DNA from: Rhodoferax sp.
GTDB taxonomy: Bacteria; Pseudomonadota; Gammaproteobacteria; Burkholderiales; Burkholderiaceae_C
Assembly: GCF_028688795.1 (NCBI RefSeq)
Contig: NZ_JAQTXM010000024.1
Span: 1 to 64,000 of the forward strand
Length of the DNA stretch: 64,000 bases
Direction: 5' to 3'
Shown here piece by piece: positions 51,352 through 59,964 of the stretch. How positions within the stretch are numbered: the first letter of the stretch is position 1; each line of letters starts with the position of its first letter. The notes beneath the pieces are model-generated. The model had not been told where the DNA came from, ran no database searches, and saw nothing but the letters and a program-made list of their open reading frames with translations. The translations under genes and the position numbers were made by a program.

Positions 51352-53973
51352 TCATGCACTCAAGGCCTCAAACTGGCGGGTGTCGACGCGGGCCTTGTCA
51401 AACTCAAACCATGGGTCGGGCTCTCCGTCCAGCGCAAACTGCAGGTTTTCCCACAGTTCGGCGCGCCCGGCAGCGTCTTCCACAATGCGTTTCTTGACAT
51501 AGTCCAAGCCGACACGGTTGACGTAATGCACGGTGCGCTCCAAGTACCAGCCCTCGGTGCGGTACAGCTCGCAAAAGGCACCGGTGTACTCCAGCACTTC
51601 GGCCGCTGTTTTCACTTTGACCAGAAAGTGCGCCACCTCGGTCTTGATGCCACCGTTGCCAGCCACATACATCTCCCAGCCGCTGTCGACACCAATGATG
51701 CCGACGTCTTTGATGCCCGCCTCTGCGCAGTTGCGCGGGCAGCCGCTCACGGCAAATTTGACCTTGTGCGGCGCGTACATGCGCCACATGGCACGCTCCA
51801 GGTCTTTGCCCATCTGGGTGCTGTCTTGGGTGCCCATGCGGCACCACTCGCTGCCGACACAGGTTTTCACCGTGCGCAGCGCCTTGGCATAAGCGTGGCC
51901 GCTGGGCATGCCGATGTCTTTCCAGACGTTCACCAAGTCTTCCTTCTTCACGCCGAGCAAGTCAATGCGCTGGCCGCCGGTGACTTTGACGGTGGGAATC
52001 TTGTACTTGTCCACCACGTCCGCAATGCGCCGCAATTCGCTGGCCGTGGTCTCGCCACCCCACATGCGCGGGATCACGCTGTAGGTGCCGTCTTTCTGGA
52101 TATTGGCGTGAGAGCGCTCGTTGATGAAGCGGCTTTGTGGGTCGTCTTTGGCCAGCTTGGGCCAGGTGCTGATCAGGTAATAGTTCACCGCTGGGCGGCA
52201 AGACGCACAGCCGTTGGGCGTCTTCCAGTCCATGAAGTGGTAGACCTCGGCCAGCGTGAGCAGCTTGTTGGCCTTGATGGCATCACGCACCGCCTGGTGG
52301 CCGTGGTCGGTACAGCCGCACATGGCTTTGGTCTTGGGCGTGGCCGAATAGTCAGCACCGGCGGTGAACATCAGTAGCTGTTCGACCAGCCCGGTGCACG
52401 AGCCGCACGATGCGCTGGCCTTGGTGTGTTTGCGCACCTCGTCCAGCGTGAACAGGCCTTTTTCCTTGATGACCTTGCAGATGGTGCCCTTGGTGACGCC
52501 GTTGCAGCCGCACACCTCATCGCTGTCTTTCATGGCCGCAGCCTTGTTCTGGCCCTGGTGACCGACATCACCAACATTGCTTTCGCCAAACATCAGCCGG
52601 TCGCGGATGTCGGCAATCGGGCGGCCATCGCGCAGCAGCTTGAAGTACCAGCTGCCGTCCACCGTGTCGCCATACAGGCAGGCGCCTACCAGTTTGTCGT
52701 CTTTGAGTACCAGCTTTTTGTAGACGCCGCCCTTGGGGTCGCTCATGACGATTTCATCGAACCCCTCGCCACCAGAAAAGTTGCCGGCGCTGAACAAATC
52801 GATGCCGGTGACCTTGAGCTTGGTTGACGTGAGCGAGCCCACATAACGCCCAATGCCAAATTGCGCCAGGTGGTTGGCCGCCACTTTTGCTTGCTCAAAC
52901 AGCGGGGCCACCAAGCCATAGGCCGTGCCCCGGTGCGCCGCACATTCACCTACTGAATAGATGCGCGCATCGGTGGTGGTTTGCAGCGTGTCGTTGACCA
53001 CAATGCCCTTGTCGCAATGCAGGCGCATGCTCATCGCCAGTTCTGTGTTGGGGCGAATACCGACAGCCATCACCACCAGATCGGCGGGCACCACGCTACC
53101 ATCTTTGAAGCGCACAGCGCACACCCGGTCTGGGCTAGAGGCCAATTTGGCTTGTATATCCGGCACGCAATCGGCAGCTGTATCCACGAGGAGCCTGGGC
53201 GGCAGAGCGTTCTGCTCCGTGTCCCCCGCCCGCTGCGAGGGCTCCTCCTTGACCTGCGCAGAACGCTCTGCCACCCAAGCTCCAAGGTCCGCGGGCTTGA
53301 GCAACGCCTGGGTTTGCGCGCCCATCAAGAAGTTCAGACCGCGCGCCTCCAGTGACTTTTGCAGCAGCTTGCCCGCCACCTCATCGAGCTGGCGGTCCAT
53401 CAGTGTTGGCATGACGTGCACCACGCTCACTGTCATGCCGCGCAGCATCAGGCCGTTGGCGGCCTCTAGCCCAAGCAGGCCGCCGCCAATGACCACAGCG
53501 TGTTTGTATTGCGTGGCGGCGTTGATCATGGCTTGGGTGTCGGCAATGTCGCGGTAAGCAATCACCCCGGCCAGGTCTTTGCCGGGAATGGGCAGCATGA
53601 ACGGGTTGGAGCCGGTGCACAGCAGCAGACGGTCGTACTCGGCACTGAGGGTTTCACCGCTGGCGCTTTGGGCGTGCACCAGGCGTTTCACGCGGTCAAC
53701 CGAGGTCACGCGCCAGCCCGCATGCAGGGTGATGTGGTTGTCGCTGTACCACTCAAACGGGTTCAGGATGATCTCGTCCACGGTCTGCTCCCCGGCGAGC
53801 ACCGGGCTGAGCAAAATGCGGTTGTAGTTGGGGTGCGGCTCGGCGCCGAACACCGTGATGTCGTAAAGGTCGGGGGCGATTTTGATCAGCTCTTCCAGCG
53901 TGCGGACACCGGCCATGCCGTTGCCGACCATCACGAGTTTGAGTTTGGTTTTGGGTGCTACGCGCATGTCCAT
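51352..53973 (-). CDS. nirB: NADH-nitrite reductase large subunit
   Basis: This 873-residue protein has an FAD/NAD part (MVGNGMAGVRTLEELIK near 15; VVIGGGLLGLEAANGLMLRG near 160), BFD-like 2Fe-2S domains with CGCNGVTKGTIC and CGSCTGLV pairs (about 490-555), and C-terminal siroheme-4Fe-4S motifs (CPRNCAEAGIKDVG near 755 with upstream Cys in VGSEWCRMGT). It reduces nitrite to ammonium with NADH. Residues about 228-284 are an insertion between NAD-binding segments, made by an inverted-repeat element (53190-53283) and adjoining repeat-like sequence. Confidence 0.94.
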   Translation of the reverse strand: MDMRVAPKTKLKLVMVGNGMAGVRTLEELIKIAPDLYDITVFGAEPHPNYNRILLSPVLAGEQTVDEIILNPFEWYSDNHITLHAGWRVTSVDRVKRLVHAQSASGETLSAEYDRLLLCTGSNPFMLPIPGKDLAGVIAYRDIADTQAMINAATQYKHAVVIGGGLLGLEAANGLMLRGMTVSVVHVMPTLMDRQLDEVAGKLLQKSLEARGLNFLMGAQTQALLKPADLGAWVAERSAQVKEEPSQRAGDTEQNALPPRLLVDTAADCVPDIQAKLASSPDRVCAVRFKDGSVVPADLVVMAVGIRPNTELAMSMRLHCDKGIVVNDTLQTTTDARIYSVGECAAHRGTAYGLVAPLFEQAKVAANHLAQFGIGRYVGSLTSTKLKVTGIDLFSAGNFSGGEGFDEIVMSDPKGGVYKKLVLKDDKLVGACLYGDTVDGSWYFKLLRDGRPIADIRDRLMFGESNVGDVGHQGQNKAAAMKDSDEVCGCNGVTKGTICKVIKEKGLFTLDEVRKHTKASASCGSCTGLVEQLLMFTAGADYSATPKTKAMCGCTDHGHQAVRDAIKANKLLTLAEVYHFMDWKTPNGCASCRPAVNYYLISTWPKLAKDDPQSRFINERSHANIQKDGTYSVIPRMWGGETTASELRRIADVVDKYKIPTVKVTGGQRIDLLGVKKEDLVNVWKDIGMPSGHAYAKALRTVKTCVGSEWCRMGTQDSTQMGKDLERAMWRMYAPHKVKFAVSGCPRNCAEAGIKDVGIIGVDSGWEMYVAGNGGIKTEVAHFLVKVKTAAEVLEYTGAFCELYRTEGWYLERTVHYVNRVGLDYVKKRIVEDAAGRAELWENLQFALDGEPDPWFEFDKARVDTRQFEALSA
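53190..53283. repeat. inverted-repeat element (family B) inside nirB
   Basis: 94 bases with 26-base terminal inverted repeats differing at two positions: the left arm begins GGAGCCTGGGCGGCAGAG and the right arm ends CTCTGCCACCCAAGCTCC. The centre is 42 bases. It is translated in frame in nirB (residues about 231-262). Next to it, at about 53125-53180, are segments resembling family A (GGGCTAGAGGCC on the plus strand; CAGCTG and TGCG). Confidence 0.82.
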
Positions 53974-54004
53974 GGGGTTCTCCTGTAGGTCGATGTCGGG
54001 CTTG

Positions 54005-54841
54005 TCATGCAGCTTTTTCTACATGCCCTTGCCGGGTGTACAAAAAGTCGATCACGGCCTTGCGGTAGTGCAGGTACTGCGCGCTGTCAGCCAGGGCCAC
54101 GCGTGAACGTGGGCGCGGCAGGTCGACCGCCAGCACCTCGCCAATGGTGGCACTCGGCCCGTTGGTCATCATCACGATCTTGTCTGACAGCAACACAGCT
54201 TCATCCACGTCGTGCGTCACCATTACTACCGTGCTGTGGGTGCGCGCCACGATCTCCAACAGCTCGTCTTGTAGCTTGGCGCGGGTGAGGGCGTCCAGGG
54301 CGCCGAAGGGCTCGTCCATCAGCAGCACTTTGGGCTCCATGGCCAGCGCACGGGCAATGCCCACACGCTGTTTCATGCCACCCGAAATTTCGCCGGGGCG
54401 CTTTTGCGCGGCGGGGGTCAGGCCCACCAGCGCCAGCGCTGCATCGGTGCGCGCCATCAGTTGCGCCTTGGTTTCCGACGCCGCGCCGGTGGAGCGGTTG
54501 GCCGCGCCAAACACGCGCTCCACACCCAGGTAGACGTTCTCAAAGCAGGTGAGCCACGGCAGCAGCGAGTGGTTTTGGAACACCACCGCGCGGTCTGGCC
54601 CAGGGCCGGCGATTTCGCGGTTGGCGCACAGCAGGTGGCCCTGGGTGGGTGTGGTCAGGCCGGCAATCAGGTTCAGCAAGGTGGATTTGCCGCAACCCGA
54701 ATGGCCGATGAGTGCCACAAACTCACCCTTGGCCACCGTCAGGTTGATGCCTTGCAGCGCACAAAACGGGCCTTTTTTGGTTTTGAAGGTTTGCTCAACA
54801 CCGACGATGTCGATGAACTTGGTGGTTTGGTTCTCGTTCAT
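54005..54841 (-). CDS. nrtD: nitrate/nitrite ABC transporter ATP-binding protein
   Basis: This 278-residue ATPase of the nitrate/sulfonate/taurine class has Walker A GHSGCGKST near 43, signature SGGMKQRVGIARAL near 150, Walker B VLLMDEPFGALD and switch histidine in MVTHDVDEAV. An insertion of about 15 residues (GAANRSTGAASETK) precedes the signature. It overlaps the permease gene by four bases and sits 31 bases before nirB. Nitrate specificity follows from the operon. Confidence 0.92.
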   Translation of the reverse strand: MNENQTTKFIDIVGVEQTFKTKKGPFCALQGINLTVAKGEFVALIGHSGCGKSTLLNLIAGLTTPTQGHLLCANREIAGPGPDRAVVFQNHSLLPWLTCFENVYLGVERVFGAANRSTGAASETKAQLMARTDAALALVGLTPAAQKRPGEISGGMKQRVGIARALAMEPKVLLMDEPFGALDALTRAKLQDELLEIVARTHSTVVMVTHDVDEAVLLSDKIVMMTNGPSATIGEVLAVDLPRPRSRVALADSAQYLHYRKAVIDFLYTRQGHVEKAA

Positions 54842-55770
54842 GACTTCACCTCTTCAAATGTGAACGCGGTGGCGATTTTGATCAGGGCATATTCCAGAAT
54901 CAGCCCGACGATGCCAATCACGAAGATGGCGATGATGATGTTTTTGACGTTCAGGTTGTTCCACTCGTCCCACACCCAGAAGCCAATGCCGACGCCGCCA
55001 GTCAGCATCTCGGCCGCCACAATCACCAGCCAGGCGGTGCCCACGGCCAGGCGCACACCGGTCAGCATGTAGGGCAGCACCGAGGGAAACAATATCTTGG
55101 TGACGATCTTCCACTCGCTCAAATTCAACACCCGCGCCACGTTCATGTAGTCCTGCGGCACCCGTTGCACACCCACGGCGGTGTTGATGATCATGGGCCA
55201 GATGCTGCAAATAAAGATGGTCCAGATGGCGGCCGGGTCAGCGCCCTTGAACACCAGCAAGCCAATCGGCAGCCAGGCCAGCGGCGACACCGGGCGCAGC
55301 AAGCTGATCAGCGGGTTGAACATGCGGCTTAAGAATTCAAACCGCCCCACGGCAAACCCCACCGGGATGCCCACCACAGCCGCCAACCCAAAACCCACCG
55401 CCACGCGTTGCAACGAGGCCAGAATGTTCCAGCCCACGCCCTGGTCGTTGGGGCCGTTGCTGTAAAACGGGTCGCTGAAAATCACCACCGCCTGCTTGAA
55501 GGTCTCAAGAGGCGAGGGAATGCTGCTGGCGGTGCTGATGCTGACCAGCGCCCAGATGCCCACCAGCAGCCCAAAACCCAACACCGGTGGCAACACCGCC
55601 AGCCACAGGCCACGCCAGTCGTAGGCTTGTTTTTGTAAGCTTTTTGGGGCTGTAGCCACTGTGGAGCTTGCGTGAGTAGCTACTGACTTCATAGTATTTT
55701 GAGATGCTTTGGAGGCACTCGGGTCTGTTCCCGTGGCTTCCAGGGGCGAGTGAAAAACGGCGCTAACCAT
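54838..55770 (-). CDS. nrtB: nitrate ABC transporter permease
   Basis: ATG 55770, with CAGGAG upstream, gives 310 residues. A non-conserved N-terminus of about 50 residues is followed by six helices with the BPD permease loop (LRPVSPLAWLPIGLLVFKGA near 170). Residues about 24-43 (SVATHASSTVATAP) come from a reversed repeat copy, still in its stop-free frame. The start further upstream would read into the nrtA 3' end. It is in the operon between the binding protein and the ATPase. Confidence 0.92.
   Translation of the reverse strand: MVSAVFHSPLEATGTDPSASKASQNTMKSVATHASSTVATAPKSLQKQAYDWRGLWLAVLPPVLGFGLLVGIWALVSISTASSIPSPLETFKQAVVIFSDPFYSNGPNDQGVGWNILASLQRVAVGFGLAAVVGIPVGFAVGRFEFLSRMFNPLISLLRPVSPLAWLPIGLLVFKGADPAAIWTIFICSIWPMIINTAVGVQRVPQDYMNVARVLNLSEWKIVTKILFPSVLPYMLTGVRLAVGTAWLVIVAAEMLTGGVGIGFWVWDEWNNLNVKNIIIAIFVIGIVGLILEYALIKIATAFTFEEVKS
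55643..55700 (+). repeat. dispersed repeat family A, copy in nrtB
   Basis: Plus strand: GGGGCTGTAGCCACTG, AGCTTGCGTGAG, TAGCTACTGACTT, CATAGTATTT. It is opposite to the gene; translated in the single stop-free reverse frame. Confidence 0.65.
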
Positions 55771-55802
55771 GGTGGTGCTCCTGAAGTGGGTGGGTGGATG
55801 GG

Positions 55803-57047
55803 TTACGCCTTGACCTTGAAGCCGTCGGCGTATTTCTTCGGGTCTTTGCCGTCCCACACCACGCCGTCCATCAGTTTGCTGGTGCGCATCACGTCTTTGG
55901 GCACCGGCGTTTTGCTGGCAGTGGCGGCTTGTTTGTAGATGTCGATCTGGTTGATCTGTTTGGCCACGGCCAGGTAGTCCGGGTGGTCTTTCAGCAAGCC
56001 CCAGCGTTTGTGCTGGGTCAGAAACCACATGCCGTCGCTCAGGTAGGGGAAGTTGACCGCGCCGTCGTTGAAGAACTTCATGTGGTTGGGGTCGTCCCAG
56101 GTCTTGCCCATGCCGTTTTGGTAGCGACCCAAAATGCGCTGGTTGATGGCGTCCACGCTGGTGTTTACATAGCTCTTGGAGGCAATCGTTTCGGCCATCT
56201 TGTTTTTGTTGGCCAAGCCGGAGTCAATCCACTTGCCGGCTTCCAATATGGCGGCGGTCACGGCGCGCGCCGTGTTGGGGTATTTCTTGACAAAGTCTGC
56301 GGTGGTGCCCAGGACCTTTTCAGGGTGGTCTTTCCACACATCCTGGCTGGTGGTGGCGGTCACACCAATGCCATCAATGATGGCGCGGTGGTTCCAGGGT
56401 TCGCCCACGCTGAAGCCGTCCATGTTGCCGACACGCATGTTGGCCACCATTTGCGGTGGTGGCACGGTGATAACCTTGGCATCTTTCATCGGGTTGATGC
56501 CGTTGGCCGCCATCCAGTAATACAGCCACATCGCGTGGGTGCCGGTAGGAAAGGTCTGGGCAAAGGTGTATTCGCGCTTCTCGGCGGCCATCAGTTTGGC
56601 CAGGCTGGCGCCATCCACGGCGCCCTTGTCAGCCAGTTTTTTGCTCAGGGTGATGGCCTGGCCATTGTTGTTGAGCGTCATCAGCACGGCCATGTCCTTC
56701 TTGGCCCCACCAACGCCCAGATGCACGCCGTAGATCAGGCCGTACAACACATGGGCAAAGTCAAGTTCGCCAGTGGTGAGCTTGTCGCGCACGCCAGCCC
56801 AACTGGCTTCCTTGGTGGGAATGATCTTGACACCGTATTTTTTGTCCAACCCAAGCTCGGCCGCCATCACCACGCTGGCGCAGTCGGTCAGGGGAATAAA
56901 GCCAATCTTGACTTCGGTTTTTTCTGGAGCGTCAGAGCCGCCGGCATACACCATCGAGCGCAGGGCAGGGCTGATGCCGATGGCGCCCACGGCAGCGGTT
57001 TGCAGCACGGCGCGGCGGCTGAAGCCTGGGTTGAGGAGGTCTGTCAT
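55803..57047 (-). CDS. nrtA: nitrate ABC transporter substrate-binding protein
   Basis: The 414-residue protein has an N-terminal twin-arginine signal (FSRRAVLQTAAVGAIG) and a CmpA/NrtA-type binding domain with VKIGFIPLTDCASVVMAAEL near 47 and TGELDFAHVLYGLIYG near 92. Export by Tat is unusual but known in this family. The gene is preceded by a leader of about 165 bases with a sigma-54 promoter and an attenuator. It is the first structural gene of the nitrate assimilation run. Confidence 0.92.
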   Translation of the reverse strand: MTDLLNPGFSRRAVLQTAAVGAIGISPALRSMVYAGGSDAPEKTEVKIGFIPLTDCASVVMAAELGLDKKYGVKIIPTKEASWAGVRDKLTTGELDFAHVLYGLIYGVHLGVGGAKKDMAVLMTLNNNGQAITLSKKLADKGAVDGASLAKLMAAEKREYTFAQTFPTGTHAMWLYYWMAANGINPMKDAKVITVPPPQMVANMRVGNMDGFSVGEPWNHRAIIDGIGVTATTSQDVWKDHPEKVLGTTADFVKKYPNTARAVTAAILEAGKWIDSGLANKNKMAETIASKSYVNTSVDAINQRILGRYQNGMGKTWDDPNHMKFFNDGAVNFPYLSDGMWFLTQHKRWGLLKDHPDYLAVAKQINQIDIYKQAATASKTPVPKDVMRTSKLMDGVVWDGKDPKKYADGFKVKA

Positions 57048-57072
57048 GGCGAGTCCTTTGGATAAGTTTCAG

Positions 57073-57150
57073 AAAAAACAAACAAAAAAGGCGTCCTCAC
57101 AAGGCTCAAAACGTGTGACACGTGTTGAGCCTGTGGGGACGCCTTTGTCC
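57073..57150 (-). promoter_or_regulatory. ANTAR-type attenuator in the nrtA leader
   Basis: On the minus strand a long hairpin (57146-57087; GGCGTCC and GGACGCC at its base, one G-U and one bulge) is followed by TTTTTTGTTTGTTTTTT, a strong terminator 26 bases before nrtA. The start of its left arm also fits an alternative hairpin GGAC-AAAGGC-GTCC (57150-57137), a six-base loop with A at position 1 and G at position 4, the published ANTAR RNA signature. Upstream, GACC-AGCAAU-GGTC (57208-57195) is a second six-base-loop hairpin that has A1 but not G4. The neighbouring gene encodes an ANTAR protein. Confidence 0.8.
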
Positions 57151-57221
57151 GGGTTTAACCTGGGCCACCCGCCGTTGGATGGCTTCAGTCAAGCGACCAT
57201 TGCTGGTCTTGTTTGGTTATA

Positions 57222-57237
57222 AGCAATCTGTGTGCCA
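57222..57237 (-). promoter_or_regulatory. sigma-54 promoter of the nitrate assimilation operon
   Basis: The minus strand reads TGGCACACAGATTGCT, matching TGGCAC-N5-TTGCT. Predicted transcription start is near 57211, just before the first leader hairpin. A possible NtrC half-site TGCACC lies near 57356, inside the preceding gap. Confidence 0.85.
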
Positions 57238-57378
57238 GATATTCGTAAGATTTAGTTGCTATAAATTTAATAGTGTTTTACGCAATATAGATAAGGACTA
57301 CAGCTTGATTTGGCATAAATTATTTAACGCAGACAGAAGGCACTGAAATTGTGCGGTGCACCAATTCAGCTCGTTGGC

Positions 57379-58026
57379 CTAGCCCAGCAGCTCTGCCACA
57401 TCAAGCATGCGCTGCGCCACGTCGGCCAGCTTCAGGCCTTTGTCCATGGCGGTTTTGCGCATCTTCTTGAAGGCATCGTCTTCACTCAAACCCTGGCGTT
57501 GCATCAGCAGGCCTTTGGCGCGGTCGATCAGCTTGCGGTCACGCAGCTCAGCACTGAGCTCGTCGCGCTCACTTGTGGTGCTGGCCAAGGTTTGCAAAAG
57601 CGCTTGTTCATGCTCAAAACGGGCCAGCGCCACGTCCAGAATCGGGCGGATGCGCTCGGGTGACAGGCCCGCCACGATGTAGGCTGACACGCCCGCGGCC
57701 ACCGCCTGTTTCACGTGCCGGGTGTCGTCGTCGTTGGTGAACATGACGATCGGGCGGCGTGCGTCGCGTGTCGCCATCACCACATGTTCAAGGGCATCGC
57801 GTGCATCGCTTTCGGCGTCCACAATGATCAGGTCGGGCTGCAACTGGGCAATGCGCTCGGTCAGAAACACATCGGCAGGCAGGCTGGCCACCAGGTTGAA
57901 GCCGTTCTCTAGCAAGCCAATGCGCAAACTGCGCGAGCGCTCGGCCTGGGCAATGGCGTGTTCGTCGTCTGGGTCAACAACGTCCAGATCAGGAGCAACA
58001 ACGACGATTCGCAAACGTGGGTTCAT
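57379..58026 (-). CDS. nasT: ANTAR-domain response regulator (NasT-like antiterminator)
   Basis: The 215-residue protein has a receiver-like domain (about 5-135, DLIIVDAESDARDALEHV) and a C-terminal ANTAR domain (about 150-212) with LRDRKLIDRAKGLLMQRQGL and the final helix DVAQRML. The receiver lacks the conserved lysine (SAYIVAGL) and has an acidic insertion of about 15 residues near 15-30, as if not controlled by a normal kinase. ANTAR proteins bind paired hairpins in leaders and prevent termination, which fits the nrtA leader. A NasS partner is not in the window. Confidence 0.9.
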   Translation of the reverse strand: MNPRLRIVVVAPDLDVVDPDDEHAIAQAERSRSLRIGLLENGFNLVASLPADVFLTERIAQLQPDLIIVDAESDARDALEHVVMATRDARRPIVMFTNDDDTRHVKQAVAAGVSAYIVAGLSPERIRPILDVALARFEHEQALLQTLASTTSERDELSAELRDRKLIDRAKGLLMQRQGLSEDDAFKKMRKTAMDKGLKLADVAQRMLDVAELLG

Positions 58027-58087
58027 GGGGCTAAATCATGCAAGATTTGAGCCATTCAACGCAAAAACATCCCGTTACACTTCAAAA

Positions 58088-59200
58088 ATGCCAGCTCAGC
58101 AAACCCCAGTGACTCCGCCCAACGCCATGCCAAGCGTCAAACCTCGCGTTCTGGTCGTCGAAGACGAACTGGTCGTGGCGCGTGACATTGCGCAGCAGTT
58201 GCTTGATATGGGCTACAGCCCGGTGGGCACCACACACCTGGGAGAGCACGCCGTCATGCTGGCGGCCGAGTTGCTGCCGGACCTGGTGCTGATGGACATT
58301 CAACTCGCCGGTGCCATGGATGGCATTGAGGCGGCGCAGGAAATCCGCTCGCGTCTGGCCGTGCCAGTCGTTTTTTTGACCGCCTTTGCTGCAGACGATG
58401 TGTTGGCCCGCGCCAAAGTCACCGAGCCCTTTGGCTACATCCTCAAGCCTTTTTCAGAGCGCGAGCTCAGCACCGTCTTGGCCATGGCGCTGTACAAACA
58501 CCAGGCTGAGGCCCGGCTGCAGGCAACCACCCGGCAGCTCAAGGCCTTGTCAAGACGGGTGCTTGAAGCGCAAGAGCAAGAGCGGCGCCGCGTGGCACTT
58601 GAGCTGCACGATGAGCTGGGGCAATTGCTCACCGCCATCAAGATCAACCTGCAGCTTGGCGAGCGTTTCAAAGACAAGGCGCCACCTGAGCTGCATACCG
58701 AAAACCTGCGCATTGTGGAAGAGGCCCTGCAACAGGTGCGCCGCCTGGCCACCGGGCTGCGCCCCTCCATGCTGGATGACCTGGGCTTGGCCCCGGCGCT
58801 GAAATGGGTGGCCGAGCAAAGCGCCAGTCGGGGTGGCTTTGAGGTGTCTTTTCACCATGAGCGCACCCAGGTGCGGCTGTCACCCGAGATCGAAACCGCG
58901 TGTTTTCGCATCGTGCAAGAGGCGCTCACCAACATCAGTCGCCACGCCCGGGCCACGCGTGTTGACATCACCCTGTGCCGCGACGGCGCCGACCTGCTGC
59001 TGACGGTGAAAGACGATGGGCAGGGTTTTGATTTGGCCGCCATGCAGGCACGCGCCGTGGCCGGGGGCAGTCTGGGTGTGCTCGGCATGCAGGAGCGCGC
59101 CACCCTGCTTGGCGGGCAGCTTGGCATTGATTCATCGCCGGGGCAGGGCTGCGCCGTGCAGCTCAGGGCACCCTGGCGCAACCTTGAGGAGCGGGTATGA
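58088..59200 (+). CDS. receiver-histidine kinase hybrid (HisKA_3 type)
   Basis: ATG 58088 gives 370 residues. A receiver (about 17-135; VEDELVV, LMDIQLAGAMDG, TAFAADD, LKPFSERE) is followed by a HisKA_3 kinase: H-box RVALELHDELGQLLTAIK near 175 and HATPase DDGQGFDLAAM and GSLGVLGMQERA near 315-340. It has no sensor or membrane domain, so its input should be phosphoryl transfer to its own receiver. It is followed, with a four-base overlap, by a NarL-type regulator, its likely target. Confidence 0.92.
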   Translation: MPAQQTPVTPPNAMPSVKPRVLVVEDELVVARDIAQQLLDMGYSPVGTTHLGEHAVMLAAELLPDLVLMDIQLAGAMDGIEAAQEIRSRLAVPVVFLTAFAADDVLARAKVTEPFGYILKPFSERELSTVLAMALYKHQAEARLQATTRQLKALSRRVLEAQEQERRRVALELHDELGQLLTAIKINLQLGERFKDKAPPELHTENLRIVEEALQQVRRLATGLRPSMLDDLGLAPALKWVAEQSASRGGFEVSFHHERTQVRLSPEIETACFRIVQEALTNISRHARATRVDITLCRDGADLLLTVKDDGQGFDLAAMQARAVAGGSLGVLGMQERATLLGGQLGIDSSPGQGCAVQLRAPWRNLEERV

Positions 59201-59844
59201 GTGCGGTGCGTGTGCTGCTGGCTGACGACCACACGCTGGTGCGGGCGGGGCTGATCAAGCTGCTGGAGTCCATGCCTGACATCACGGTGGTGGGTGAGGC
59301 GGGCGACGGCCTGACACTCCTGAAGCTGGCTGAGCAATTGCAACCGCAACTGGTCCTGATGGACATTGCCATGCCCGGCCTGAACGGCATTGAGGCCACG
59401 GCCCGTCTGGCGCGCAGCTGCCCGGCCATTCGCGTGCTGATCTTGTCCATGCACCAAAATGAGGAATACGTGCGCCAGGCGCTGCGCCACGGCGCCTGCG
59501 CCTACTTGCTAAAAGATGCCGCGCCCATGGAACTGGAGCAGGCCATTGCCGCTGTGCTGCGCGGTGAGATTTACCTCAGCCCCGCCGTGTCGAGTGGTGT
59601 GGTCAGCGACTATGTGCAGCGGCTGCGCAGCGATGAGCCGGCGCAAGACCCCCTGACACCACGCCAGCGCGAGGTGCTGCAACTCATTGCCGAGGGGCAG
59701 AGCACCAAAGAAATCGCACGCCGCCTGGATTTGTCCGTCAAAACCGTGGAAACCCACCGCAGCGGGCTGATGAAGCAGCTTGACATTCACGAAGTTACCG
59801 GCCTGGTGCGCTACGCCATGCGTGCCGGCCTGGTGAGCAACTGA
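59197..59844 (+). CDS. LuxR/NarL-family response regulator
   Basis: This 215-residue protein has a receiver (about 1-120; LADDHTLVR, LMDIAMPGLNG, LSMHQNEEYV, YLLKDAAPMELEQAI) and a LuxR helix-turn-helix (about 148-205; LTPRQREVLQLIAEGQSTKE and VKTVETHR). It is translationally coupled to the upstream kinase. Promoter targets are unknown. Confidence 0.94.
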   Translation: MSAVRVLLADDHTLVRAGLIKLLESMPDITVVGEAGDGLTLLKLAEQLQPQLVLMDIAMPGLNGIEATARLARSCPAIRVLILSMHQNEEYVRQALRHGACAYLLKDAAPMELEQAIAAVLRGEIYLSPAVSSGVVSDYVQRLRSDEPAQDPLTPRQREVLQLIAEGQSTKEIARRLDLSVKTVETHRSGLMKQLDIHEVTGLVRYAMRAGLVSN

Positions 59845-59964
59845 CCTCGGGTATTTTTCCGGGGCTGGGTAGGGTGTTCACCTGATGGTGCGAGCCGCAT
59901 GAAGCAGCTATCTTCTGAGCTGCGCTGTCATCAGGCCGCGCGCCTTACCCTTGTCACCAACTTC

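Noticed and set aside
51313..52377. 354-codon plus-strand frame opposite nirB
   Set aside because: nirB is unmistakable on the minus strand; the plus frame is an antisense artefact.
55794..57065. 423-codon plus-strand frame opposite nrtA
   Set aside because: Covers nrtA almost exactly on the other strand; Gly/His/Val-rich with no domain.
57252..57290. Possible further family A copy upstream of the sigma-54 promoter
   Set aside because: Only a CTATTAAATTTATAGC-like piece matches; the CTCTAGCCC and GCGCAAG parts are not clear.
57722..58087. Upstream extension of the receiver-kinase hybrid
   Set aside because: The frame is open but runs opposite the ANTAR gene and is Ser/Arg-rich; the receiver motif starts after ATG 58088.
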